From: Stenotrophomonas maltophilia
Lineage (GTDB): Bacteria; Pseudomonadota; Gammaproteobacteria; Xanthomonadales; Xanthomonadaceae
Reading direction: 5' to 3'
Assembly (NCBI RefSeq): GCF_039555535.1
Contig: NZ_CP154630.1
Coordinates: 1,935,001 to 1,999,000 of the forward strand
DNA length: 64,000 nt
Each line of letters opens with the position of its first letter. Within the stretch, counting starts at the first letter, position 1. The notes beneath the pieces were generated by a model. It was given only the letters and a program-made list of their open reading frames with translations. It made no database searches and was not told the origin of the DNA. Positions 56,350-64,000 of the stretch are shown here, piece by piece. Position numbers and translations under genes: made by a program.

Positions 56350-57276
56350 TCAGGGTGCACCGCGTTGTTCCCGTCGCGGCGGCAGCCACACCTGCATTCC
56401 TGCGCCGATCCGCAGCACGCGCACATGCAGCTGCGCGGCCAGCTGGTCGCGGTTGCCGGCCGCATCATCAGCACTGCCGAGCAGAGTGACCGGCTGCTGG
56501 CGCAGGCGGGCGCCGACAATCCAGGTGCGCCCGCCATGCCAGCGATCCAGGCCCTGGGTCACCTCGGCAAGCGGAGCGGACACCCAATGCAGCCGTCGCT
56601 CGCGCCAGGCCATCGCACCTGCATCGGCGGCATGCGGCAGGGCCGCCGTCTTTCCGTCGAAGCGCAGCTGCTGCCCTTCGGTGGCCTGCAGGTTGCCGCT
56701 GCCGCCGTCCACGCGCACGCGATGCTCGGTGACCGTGACCACGCTGTCGTCACGCTGCACGGCCAGATCAAACGCGGTGCCCAGCGCGGTGACGGTACCG
56801 TGCGGTGTGTGTACCTGAAACGGTCGCGCAGCGTCGACGCTGACCTGGAACCAGGCCTGGCCGCGCTCCAGCTGCAGCTGGCGACGCTGTGCGTCGATGC
56901 GGACATGCACTTCGCTGCCCGGCGACAGCAGTACATGCGAACCATCCGCCAGGGTTTCGTCACGGATCTCGCCGGACGCGGTGCGCAATACCTGCGCAGC
57001 AGGCGGTGAGGCATGGCGGCTGTACAGGCCGAGCGCACACAGCAGCAGCACCGCAAGGCCGGCTTCACCCAGGCGGCGGCGCTGCCGTCGTTGTTGTTGC
57101 CGCTGCAGGCTGGGCATCGTCGCACCGGCCTGCCACAGCTGCTGCAGGTGCAGGTACTGCGCGGCATGGCTTGGATCGGCCCGGCACCATTGCTCGAACG
57201 CGTTCTCGTCGCGGTCGCCGTCGTGCCCATCCAGCCACCAGCGGGCAGCTTCGCGCGCAATGGCCTCCTGGCTCAT
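56350..57276 (-). CDS. FecR-family anti-sigma/signal transducer
   Basis: 308 residues; ATG overlaps the sigma-factor stop (ATGA). An N-terminal DUF4880-type cytoplasmic domain (REAARWWLDGHDGDRDENAFEQWCRADPSHAAQYL) is followed by one transmembrane helix at about 75-88, a periplasmic FecR domain (TASGEIRDETLADGSHVLLSPGSEV, ERGQAWFQV, ALGTAFDLAV) and a C-terminal STN-binding part. It relays receptor occupancy to the sigma factor. Confidence 0.93.
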   Translation of the reverse strand: MSQEAIAREAARWWLDGHDGDRDENAFEQWCRADPSHAAQYLHLQQLWQAGATMPSLQRQQQRRQRRRLGEAGLAVLLLCALGLYSRHASPPAAQVLRTASGEIRDETLADGSHVLLSPGSEVHVRIDAQRRQLQLERGQAWFQVSVDAARPFQVHTPHGTVTALGTAFDLAVQRDDSVVTVTEHRVRVDGGSGNLQATEGQQLRFDGKTAALPHAADAGAMAWRERRLHWVSAPLAEVTQGLDRWHGGRTWIVGARLRQQPVTLLGSADDAAGNRDQLAAQLHVRVLRIGAGMQVWLPPRREQRGAP

Positions 57277-57782
57277 GCGCCGGGTACCTGCTGCAGGGCG
57301 ACCAGGGCGCGCAGCAGATGGCCATGCGCGGTCTGCCGGCTGATGCCGAGCTGGCGGCCGATCTCGGCCAACGCCATCTGTTCCACGCGGGCCAGCAGGA
57401 ACACCTGCCGCGCGCGCGGCGGCAACGCGGCGATGATGGCATCGAGATGGCGCAGCTGTTCGGCATCAAGCAGGCGCTGTTCCGGCAGGGGCGCAGGATC
57501 GGCGATGGCATGCAGCTGGGCATCCTCCAGCGCCTCTTCGCGACGACGCTGGCGTTGCCGATAGTGGTCGACGATCAGGTTGTGGGCAACGCGATACAGG
57601 TATGCACGGCCATTGCTCAGCAGACCGCTGGCGGCGACTTTGACGACACGCAGCCAGGTTTCCTGGACGACGTCATCGGCGTCGCTGCGTTGCGGGAGTT
57701 TACGGCGGACATGGGCGTGCAGCGGCCGGTAATGGGCCGCGCACAGATGCGCGACATCCGTCGGTTCGACAGGCGTGGACAC
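57273..57782 (-). CDS. ECF sigma factor, FecI/iron group
   Basis: 169 residues: sigma-2 region (LHAHVRRKLPQRSDADDVVQETWLRVV, YLYRVAHNLIVDHYR) and sigma-4 (LPPRARQVFLLARVEQMALAEIGRQLGISRQTAHGHLLRAL). First gene of the operon sigma-fecR-receptor-chaN-tonB. A Fur box lies 64 bp upstream, so it is made when iron is low and then drives the receptor when ligand is present. Confidence 0.93.
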   Translation of the reverse strand: MSTPVEPTDVAHLCAAHYRPLHAHVRRKLPQRSDADDVVQETWLRVVKVAASGLLSNGRAYLYRVAHNLIVDHYRQRQRRREEALEDAQLHAIADPAPLPEQRLLDAEQLRHLDAIIAALPPRARQVFLLARVEQMALAEIGRQLGISRQTAHGHLLRALVALQQVPGA

Positions 57783-57846
57783 GGGGCGGGCGACAACTGG
57801 GAAAGGGAACAGCCCGCGGCGGCAAGGGCAGCGGCTGCACCTTACA

Positions 57847-57865
57847 GCAAAAGAGAATCATTTGC
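57847..57865 (-). promoter_or_regulatory. Fur box
   Basis: GCAAAAGAGAATCATTTGC matches the 19-bp Fur consensus at 13 positions with the ATCATT core intact, upstream of the ECF sigma gene. Confidence 0.7.
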
Positions 57866-57961
57866 ATCCATGTGCGATGTGCGTCGACGGGTGGTGGTTG
57901 CCGCGTGGCAAGGTCAGCAGGCTGGAAAATTGGCATGCGGCCAGCACTACCGTGACGATCG

Positions 57962-58186
57962 TCAGAGATCGCGGTACTGGATCTGCGCGGCCAGCACACG
58001 CAGTCCGTCGGCATTGCTGGACAGGATGCGCTCTTCGCCGACCCCCTTCTGCCGCTTCAACTGGAAGCCCTGGTGGGCAGGCAGCTGCGCGGCGATGCTG
58101 TCCATGCGCTGCAGGGCATCAGGTCCGCTGCAGTCGAAGTGGCCCCAGTAGGCGCCGTTGCGGTGGATCTGCAACCGGTAGTTCAT
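57962..58186 (-). CDS. Small protein coupled to the amidotransferase, unknown
   Basis: 74 residues from ATG 58186, whose start overlaps the amidotransferase stop (ATGA). Starts MNYRLQIHRNGAYWGHFDCSG, with mixed alpha/beta pattern, no signal peptide or membrane helix. It is the last gene of yggS-amidotransferase-this gene. Coding is supported by the overlap. No family recognised. Confidence 0.65.
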   Translation of the reverse strand: MNYRLQIHRNGAYWGHFDCSGPDALQRMDSIAAQLPAHQGFQLKRQKGVGEERILSSNADGLRVLAAQIQYRDL

Positions 58187-58884
58187 CGCGGTATCTCCTG
58201 CAGGTCCTGCAGCCAGTGGTCGAACATCGCGGTAGCGGCTGCGGCCAGTGGTGCGCCATAGCGGCGTGCCTGCGCGCGCAGGTCGTTGGGGTCGATGCCG
58301 GCCTGGGCCAGCTCCAGCGTGTGGCCGATCAGCCAACGCTCGAACTGGCGGGCATCCAGTTCCGGATGGCATTGCAGGGCCAACGCGTGCTGACCGATAG
58401 CAAAGGCCTGGTGGCGGCAGGCCGGCGTGCTGGCCAGGCGGCGTGCATCGGCTGGAAGCTCGAACGCCTCGCCGTGCCAGTGCAGTACCGGAATGCCCTG
58501 CAGTGCCTGCAGCGGCGAGCGCTGGCCCTCATCGGTGAGCAGCAGGGGCGCGAAACCGATCTCCTTGCCGCCACTGGGGGCAACGCTGGCACCCAGCGCT
58601 CGCGCCATCAGCTGCGCGCCGAGGCAGATGCCCAGCGTGGGCCGCTGCTGCTGCAACCGCGCCTTCAACAGCGCGATGCTGTCGTTGAGGAACGGGTAAA
58701 GATCAACATCGTTGACGCTGATCGGCCCCCCCAGCACCACCAGCAGGTCAGCCGCTTCGGCCGGATCGAGTGCATCTACACCAGCCTGCAGCACCTGCAG
58801 TTGCCAGCCCTGCGCCAACAGCAGTGGCTGCAGGGTGCCGAGGTCTTCAAAGGCAACGTGTTGCAGGACAACCGCGTTCTTCAT
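58183..58884 (-). CDS. Class I glutamine amidotransferase-like protein
   Basis: 233 residues; ATG overlaps the yggS stop. Catalytic GICLGAQ (Cys87), the LGGPISVNDVDLYPFL substrate loop and LQCHPELD with the His/Glu of the triad. Stand-alone GMP-synthase-like amidotransferases of this kind release ammonia from glutamine or cleave gamma-glutamyl bonds for an unknown partner. The coupling to yggS suggests a metabolic link, not proven. Confidence 0.88.
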   Translation of the reverse strand: MKNAVVLQHVAFEDLGTLQPLLLAQGWQLQVLQAGVDALDPAEAADLLVVLGGPISVNDVDLYPFLNDSIALLKARLQQQRPTLGICLGAQLMARALGASVAPSGGKEIGFAPLLLTDEGQRSPLQALQGIPVLHWHGEAFELPADARRLASTPACRHQAFAIGQHALALQCHPELDARQFERWLIGHTLELAQAGIDPNDLRAQARRYGAPLAAAATAMFDHWLQDLQEIPR

Positions 58885-59654
58885 GCCGGGGCTCCGTTGT
58901 TCGGCCAGTAGAAGCTGTCCGGAGTGGCGCGGGCGCCGAAGATGGCCTGGCCGACGCGGACTACGGTGGCGCCTTCCTCGATGGCCACTTCGAAGTCCCC
59001 GGACATGCCCATCGACAGCTGCGACAGGTCGATGCCGGGTGGGGCGGTATGCTGCAGCTGGTCGCGCAGTTCACGCAGGCGCACGAAGCACGCGCGCACA
59101 CGTTCGACTTCGGGAGCGAAGATGGCCAGGGTCATCAGGCCGCGCACGCGTAGCCTGTCGAAGACTGGCAGCTGCTGCACGAAGGTCTCGACGGCGTCGG
59201 GTTCCAGGCCGTACTTGCTGGGTTCCGCAGACGTGTTGACCTGGACGAATACATCCAGTGTGCGATTTTCCAGCTGCAGGCGCTGCTGCAGCGCCTCGGC
59301 TACGCGCAGGCTGTCCAGCGCCTGGAACTCGCTGGCAAAGCGCGCCACGTAGCGTGCCTTGTTGGTCTGCAGATGGCCGATCACCGACCAGTGCACGCCC
59401 AGGTCGGCCATTGTCTCGGCCTTGCGCTGTGCCTCCTGCACCTTGTTCTCGCCCAGTTCGTGGCAGCCGGCGGCCACCGCCATGCGGATGCGGGCGTCAT
59501 CGACGGTCTTGCTGACTGGCAGCAGGCGCACGCTGGCCGGATCCCGGCCTACGCGGGCACAGGCATCGGCGATGCGTTGTCGCACCGTGACCAGGTTGGC
59601 GGCGATCTGTTCAACAGACTGGGCGACGGGCCAGTCGGCGGCGGCAAGGGGCAT
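58881..59654 (-). CDS. yggS: YggS-family PLP homeostasis protein
   Basis: 257 residues from ATG 59654. Alanine-racemase-like barrel with PLP Lys49 in LLPVSKTVDDARIRMA, then ELGENKVQEAQRKAE, HWSVIGHLQTNKARYVARF, VNTSAEPSKYGL and the phosphate-binding LSMGMSGDFEVAIEEGATVVRVGQAIFG. It binds PLP without catalysis and buffers vitamin B6 and amino-acid pools. Divergent from the PLP-dependent regulator PtsJ. Confidence 0.95.
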   Translation of the reverse strand: MPLAAADWPVAQSVEQIAANLVTVRQRIADACARVGRDPASVRLLPVSKTVDDARIRMAVAAGCHELGENKVQEAQRKAETMADLGVHWSVIGHLQTNKARYVARFASEFQALDSLRVAEALQQRLQLENRTLDVFVQVNTSAEPSKYGLEPDAVETFVQQLPVFDRLRVRGLMTLAIFAPEVERVRACFVRLRELRDQLQHTAPPGIDLSQLSMGMSGDFEVAIEEGATVVRVGQAIFGARATPDSFYWPNNGAPA

Positions 59655-59694
59655 GCGGGCACCTCCAATGCAGGGCGGCCAGGGTGGGATACAC

Positions 59695-59729
59695 TGGCAC
59701 AGGACAAGAATTATTTTGGCATAGGACAA
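59695..59729. promoter_or_regulatory. Direct-repeat operator between yggS and ptsJ
   Basis: TGGCACAGGACAA (59695-59707) and TGGCATAGGACAA (59717-59729) agree at 12 of 13 positions with a 22-bp period, two helical turns, as MocR regulators require. The second repeat ends one base before the ptsJ ATG, so its AGGA serves as ribosome site too. Confidence 0.75.
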
Positions 59730-59730
59730 A

Positions 59731-61017
59731 ATGAAAATCACCGGGCATAGCGCCGAGTCGATCTTCGACAGCATCCGCGATGGCATCGGCAAGGGCCGTC
59801 TGCCAGCCGGCAGCGTGCTGCCGCCGGTGCGCGATCTGGCCGACCAGCTGGGGGTCAATCGCAACACCGTGGCCGCCGCCTACAAGCGATTGGATGCGGC
59901 GGGCCTGGCCAGCACCGCGGGCCGGCGCGGCACGGTGGTGCGTGGCCTGCCGCCGACGCTGGCCCGCGAGGGCAGTGTGCCCGGGCTGGCCCTGCATGAC
60001 CTGGCCGGTGGCAATCCGGACCCGCGCCTGTTGCCCAGTCTGCGCCTGGCGCCGGCCGCGCCACGGCTGTATGGCGTGGGCACGGTCGATCCGCGACTGC
60101 AAGCGTTGGCGCGGGCCTCGCTGGATGTGGACTGCCCCGAGGGCTATGCGCTGGAACTGACCCATGGCGCGGTCGATGGCATCGAACGCCTGCTGGCGGC
60201 GTGGCTGCTGCCGGGCGATCGCATCGCGGTGGAAGATCCATGCTTCCTCGGCAGCCTCAATGTGCTCAATGCTGTGGGCCACGCGCCGTTGCCGGTGGCG
60301 GTGGATGAACACGGCATGCAGGTCGAATCGCTGCGGCAGGCGCTGGAGAGCGGCGCACGTGCGGTGCTGTTGACCCCACGGGCGCACAATCCGACCGGTG
60401 CCAGCCTGGATGCGAAGCGGGCACGCGCATTGCGCCAGCTGCTGGCCGCCTATCCGCAGGTGGCGGTGTTGATCGACGATCACTACGCACTGCTCTCGCA
60501 GCAGGCCTATCACTCGGTGCTGCCGCTGGATGGCCGGCGCTGGGCGCTGCTGCGCTCGCTGTCCAAGCCGCTGGGCCCGGACCTGCGGCTGGCCTGGCTG
60601 GCCTGCGATGAAGAGACTGCGATGCGGCTGCGGTTGCGGTTGGCGTCCGGTATTGGCTGGGTCAGTCACCTGCTGCAGGATGCGGCGACGTCGGTACTGG
60701 CGTCGGCGTCGCAACGGGCGAAGATCGTCTCGGCGGGGAAGTGTTACCAGCAGCGGTTGCAGTCGCTGCAGGAACTGCTGCGGGCGCGTGGCGTGCCGAC
60801 GCCACAGCCGATGGAAGGATTGAACCTGTGGCTGCCGCTGCAGGCTGACAGCCATCCGCAGGTGCTGGCGCTGGCTTCGCGCGGATGGCATGTGCGCGCG
60901 GGCGAAGTGTTCGCGGTGGCAGCACCGGGGCATGGCCTGCGCCTCACCTGCGCGGCGCTGGGGGCGGCGCAGCTGCGGCAGCTGGCCGATGATCTGGCGG
61001 CGGTGTGTGGGGTGTAG
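59731..61017 (+). CDS. ptsJ: MocR-family regulator, PtsJ-type
   Basis: 428 residues. GntR winged helix (1-70; IFDSIRDGIGKGRLPAGSVLPPVRDLADQLGVNRNTVAAAYKRL) fused to a fold-type I aminotransferase-like domain with PLP Lys279 (RSLSKPLGPDLRL), Asn220 (RAHNPTG) and Asp249. The whole sequence follows Salmonella PtsJ, which senses PLP and controls pyridoxal kinase. Divergent from yggS across a direct-repeat operator, so a B6-sensing control of both genes is likely. The TAG stop is part of a REP element. Confidence 0.92.
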   Translation: MKITGHSAESIFDSIRDGIGKGRLPAGSVLPPVRDLADQLGVNRNTVAAAYKRLDAAGLASTAGRRGTVVRGLPPTLAREGSVPGLALHDLAGGNPDPRLLPSLRLAPAAPRLYGVGTVDPRLQALARASLDVDCPEGYALELTHGAVDGIERLLAAWLLPGDRIAVEDPCFLGSLNVLNAVGHAPLPVAVDEHGMQVESLRQALESGARAVLLTPRAHNPTGASLDAKRARALRQLLAAYPQVAVLIDDHYALLSQQAYHSVLPLDGRRWALLRSLSKPLGPDLRLAWLACDEETAMRLRLRLASGIGWVSHLLQDAATSVLASASQRAKIVSAGKCYQQRLQSLQELLRARGVPTPQPMEGLNLWLPLQADSHPQVLALASRGWHVRAGEVFAVAAPGHGLRLTCAALGAAQLRQLADDLAAVCGV

Positions 61018-61110
61018 CGTCGAGCCATGCCCGACGTTGCTTCGCCTTTGTAGAGCCGAGCCATGCTCGGCTGCTGTTGATAGAAGCAGTCGAGCATGGC
61101 TCGACTCTAC
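61014..61110. repeat. SMAG REP cluster
   Basis: Three units: GTAGCGTCGAGCCATGCCCG (61014, includes the ptsJ stop), GTAGAGCCGAGCCATGCTCG (61050) and, inverted, GCAGTCGAGCATGGCTCGAC ending CTAC (61086-61110). Confidence 0.85.
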
Positions 61111-61119
61111 ACAAGCAGG

Positions 61120-61626
61120 TCAGGGCGCGGCGTTCGCGCCCGGGCGCACGTAGTAGGACTGGCCACTGTCATCGACGAACATCAGCTCCGGCTTGCCCTG
61201 CCAGGACGTGAGCATGGCGCCGGTGTTGTTCTGGTGCTTGACCATCAGGCTGGCGCCACGGTCCGGGTTGGCGACGACCTTGAAGACTTCGGTGGTGCCG
61301 GTGGCATCGTCCAGAGTGAGCAGGGCTTCGCCGCCGCGGTCGCTGGTGCCATAACCGCCGCGCTCGGAACCGTCGGGCCCAAGCAGGATCAGGCCGGACA
61401 GCGCGGTGGCACGCGGGCCTTGGGTGCGGCCCTTGCTGAGGGGGTCCGGCACCGGCGCACCAAGGATCACCCGCGGCTGGCCGCCTGCGTCGCGGATGAC
61501 GAGGCCGCGCGCTTCGATGATCCGCTCTGGCGATTGGCTGCGATGCAGGCTCCAGGCGGTCCAGCCGGAAACGAGCAGGGCAAGGGTCGAGACCACCAGG
61601 GTGGTCAGCAGCAGCGCACGGGGCAT
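61120..61626 (-). CDS. Membrane-anchored beta-rich protein, unknown
   Basis: 168 residues. One N-terminal helix (LLLTTLVVSTLALLVSGWTAW) anchors a periplasmic or cytoplasmic part built of repeated beta units (IIEARGLVIRDAGGQPRVILG; LSGLILLGPDGSERGGYG; EALLTLDDATG; LMFVDDSGQSYYV). Such repeats occur in small uncharacterised proteins of many bacteria. Convergent with ptsJ. No function assigned. Confidence 0.7.
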   Translation of the reverse strand: MPRALLLTTLVVSTLALLVSGWTAWSLHRSQSPERIIEARGLVIRDAGGQPRVILGAPVPDPLSKGRTQGPRATALSGLILLGPDGSERGGYGTSDRGGEALLTLDDATGTTEVFKVVANPDRGASLMVKHQNNTGAMLTSWQGKPELMFVDDSGQSYYVRPGANAAP

Positions 61627-61707
61627 CGGGTCGTCCTTCCTTGGATGTGCCGACGATAGCGGATGCCAGCGGGAAAAGGCCAGTTCGTTGTGTGACGATG
61701 TGTATCG

Positions 61708-64000
61708 TCAGTGGAAATCGCGGCTGTGGCTGCGCAGTCCCTGCAGCAGCTCATCCAGGCAATGCATGCGCTGCACGATGACATGCTGCACGCCATCAAC
61801 GCGTTCCAGGCGGCCATCGATCTGCATCAGCTGGGTGTCGACCAGCACCCGGTGCTGGCGGTCGGCCAGGTGGCGCCAGACCACCGCATTGACCATGCCG
61901 GTCTCGTCCTCGAGGGTCAGGAAGGTAACGCCACTGGCGGTCTGCGGGCGCTGGCGCATGCGTACCAGGCCGGCGATGCGCACGCGGCGGCCATGGCCGT
62001 GCCCCGCCAGTTGTGCGGCATCCAGGCAGCCACGGCTGCGCAGCTGCGTGCGCAGGAACGAGATCGGATGGCGGCCGAGGGTGGTGCCGGTGCTGCGGTA
62101 ATCGGCCTGCATGTCGTCCCATGCGCTGGGCAGCGGCAACGGCACGCGGGCCTCGGCGGTGGCACGCGCCTGGTCGAACAAGGGCAACCGGTTCTCCACG
62201 CCGGAGATATCCCAGCGTGCGCGATGGCGATGGCCGCTGAGCCCACGCAGCGCACCGGCATCGGCCAGCAGGCCCTGGTGGCGGCGGTCCAGGGCGGTGC
62301 GCTGGCACAGGTCGCCGACGTCCTCGAACGGCCGCCGCGCGCGCTCGCGCATGATGGCCTGCACGGCCGCTTCGTTGCAGCCGTCGATCAGGCGCAGGCC
62401 GAGCCGGATCGACGCCGCGCCCTTGCTGAAATCCAGGGTGCAGTCCCAGTCGCTGTGGCGCACGTCCACCGGCAGCACGCGGATGCCATGGCGGCGTGCG
62501 TCCTGCAGCAGTTGATCGGGGCTGTAGAACCCCAACGGCTGGCTGTTGATCAGGCTGGCGGTGAACGCGGCCGGGTGGTGGCACTTCAGCCAACAGCTGG
62601 CATAGGTGAGCAGGGCGAAGCTGGCGGCGTGGCTTTCCGGGAAACCGTAATCGCCGAAGCCCTTGATCTGCTCGAACAGGTGCTCGCCATACTCGCGGCT
62701 GAAGCCGTTCTTCAGCATGCCGGACAGCAGCTTCTCGCGATGCGGTTCCAGCCCGCCACGGCGTTTCCAGGCCGCCATCGAGCGGCGCAGCGCATCGGCC
62801 TGGCCTGGTGTGTAATCGGCAGCCACCACCGCCAGCTGCATTACCTGTTCCTGGAACAGCGGCACGCCCAACGTGCGTGCGAACACGCGTTCCAGCCGTG
62901 ATGGATAGAGCGGATTATCCGGATCGTTCAGCGCATCCGGGCCTTGCTCGCGCAGGATCCTTCGCCGCTCCAGATAGGGGTGCACCATGTCACCCTGGAT
63001 CGGGCCGGGACGCACGATCGCCACTTCGATCACCAGGTCATAGAACTCGCGTGGCTGCAGGCGTGGCAACATGGCCATCTGCGCGCGCGACTCGATCTGG
63101 AATACGCCGATGGTGTCGGCGGCGCAGATCATGTCGTAGGTCGGACCGTCTTCATCGGGGATCGCATCCATGCGTCCTTCGTGCAGGCCGTGCTGCTTGA
63201 GCATCGCCAGGCACTTGCGGATGGCGGTGAGCATGCCCAGTGCCAGGCAGTCGACCTTCATCAGGCCGGTGGCATCCAGGTCGTCCTTGTCCCACTGGAT
63301 GACGGTGCGATCGGCCATCGCCGCGTTCTCCACCGGTACCAGCGTCGACAGCGGATGTTCGGAGATCACGAAACCACCCGGGTGCTGCGACAGGTGGCGC
63401 GGGAAGTCGATCAGTTCGGCAGTCAGTGCCAGCAGTCGCCGCATCAGCGGTGTGTCCGGATCGAAGCCGCGCTCGCGCAGGGTCTCCGGCAGCGGTACAT
63501 GACCGCCCCAATGGTCCATCGCCGCCCCCAGTTCGTTGACCTGGTCCATCGGCAGGCCGAGTGCGCGGGCGACGTCGCGGATCGCGCTGCGGCCACGGTA
63601 ACTGATCGCCACTGCGGTCAGCGCAGCACGTTCGCGGCCATAGCGCTTGAACACGTACTGCAGCACCTCTTCGCGGCGCTCGTGCTCGAAGTCGATGTCG
63701 ATATCCGGCGGCTCGTCGCGCTCGGCGGAGATGAAGCGTTCGAACAGCAGGTTGCTGCGCGCAGGATCGATCTCGGTCACGCCCAGCACGAAGCACACCG
63801 CCGAGTTGGCCGCCGAGCCACGCCCTTGGCAGAGGATGTCCTGGCTGCGGGCGAAGCGCACGATGTCATGCACGGTAAGGAAGTAGGAGGCGTAGTTTTT
63901 CTCCCGGATCAACGCCAGCTCATGTTCGATCTGCTTGCGCTGTGCGTCCTTGATGCCTTCTGGCCAACGCCAGGGAATCTTTTCTTCGACCAGCTCGCGC
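61708..64000 (-). CDS. dnaE2: Error-prone DNA polymerase DnaE2, 3' part
   Basis: 764 residues are visible; the frame runs open to the window edge, so about the first 300 residues (PHP domain and part of the palm) are missing. Catalytic acidic motif [15 protein letters not shown] is present, then the fingers ([19 protein letters not shown]), the helix-hairpin-helix region and the C-terminal OB fold ([30 protein letters not shown]). DnaE2 performs damage-induced mutagenic synthesis with ImuA/ImuB, normally encoded just upstream, which here would be beyond 64000. Confidence 0.96.
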   Translation of the reverse strand, partial: RELVEEKIPWRWPEGIKDAQRKQIEHELALIREKNYASYFLTVHDIVRFARSQDILCQGRGSAANSAVCFVLGVTEIDPARSNLLFERFISAERDEPPDIDIDFEHERREEVLQYVFKRYGRERAALTAVAISYRGRSAIRDVARALGLPMDQVNELGAAMDHWGGHVPLPETLRERGFDPDTPLMRRLLALTAELIDFPRHLSQHPGGFVISEHPLSTLVPVENAAMADRTVIQWDKDDLDATGLMKVDCLALGMLTAIRKCLAMLKQHGLHEGRMDAIPDEDGPTYDMICAADTIGVFQIESRAQMAMLPRLQPREFYDLVIEVAIVRPGPIQGDMVHPYLERRRILREQGPDALNDPDNPLYPSRLERVFARTLGVPLFQEQVMQLAVVAADYTPGQADALRRSMAAWKRRGGLEPHREKLLSGMLKNGFSREYGEHLFEQIKGFGDYGFPESHAASFALLTYASCWLKCHHPAAFTASLINSQPLGFYSPDQLLQDARRHGIRVLPVDVRHSDWDCTLDFSKGAASIRLGLRLIDGCNEAAVQAIMRERARRPFEDVGDLCQRTALDRRHQGLLADAGALRGLSGHRHRARWDISGVENRLPLFDQARATAEARVPLPLPSAWDDMQADYRSTGTTLGRHPISFLRTQLRSRGCLDAAQLAGHGHGRRVRIAGLVRMRQRPQTASGVTFLTLEDETGMVNAVVWRHLADRQHRVLVDTQLMQIDGRLERVDGVQHVIVQRMHCLDELLQGLRSHSRDFH

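Overview
The window is high-GC, densely coding chromosomal DNA that reads as a member of the Xanthomonadaceae, most likely Stenotrophomonas (S. maltophilia complex). The evidence is the many short palindromes beginning GTAG (SMAG-type REP elements), two secreted toxins that end in the XVIPCD signal of the Xanthomonadales type IV killing system, a class III PHA synthase, and the gene set as a whole. I see no phage genes, insertion sequence, CRISPR array or type IV secretion machinery.

Region 1 (1-7.6 kb) is the most accessory-looking part. It holds three tandem secreted DUF4189 proteins (the first cut by the window edge), an unknown protein, a GH19-type peptidoglycan hydrolase effector, an unknown exported Ala/Pro-rich protein, and on the minus strand an operon of two paralogous lipoproteins followed by a class 3 lipase effector. 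I read it as a cluster of contact-dependent antibacterial effectors and their immunity proteins.

Region 2 (7.8-35 kb) is mostly housekeeping: acetyltransferases, a quinone reductase/HxlR divergent pair, tadA, orn, an EcsC protein between two inverted palindromes, an old-yellow enzyme, an MscS channel whose N-terminus looks frameshifted, the divergent ppsA/ppsR pair, a Nudix hydrolase, a DUF2239 protein behind a palindromic operator, a MATE pump, pssA, phaE-phaC, a PspC protein coupled to a small HExxH protein, a 515-bp composite inverted repeat, tex, and a PAS-GGDEF protein.

Region 3 (35-45.5 kb) carries a soluble double-PAS chemoreceptor facing a membrane diguanylate cyclase, tRNA-Leu(CAA), a lone receiver domain, an SRAP protein, three tandem tRNA-Ala/tRNA-Glu pairs, a MerR regulator, a GlxA-type AraC regulator, and a TlpA/DsbG thiol-redox pair.

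Region 4 (45.5-64 kb) contains a DcaP-like porin, an AdiC-type antiporter and an AdiA-type decarboxylase (an acid-resistance module) downstream of an FNR/Anr-type site. It continues with a CDF transporter and a Fur-box-controlled haem/iron uptake operon (ECF sigma, FecR, STN-containing receptor, ChaN, TonB). A vitamin B6 group follows (YggS and a PtsJ-type MocR regulator facing each other over a direct-repeat operator), and the window closes with the 3' part of dnaE2.
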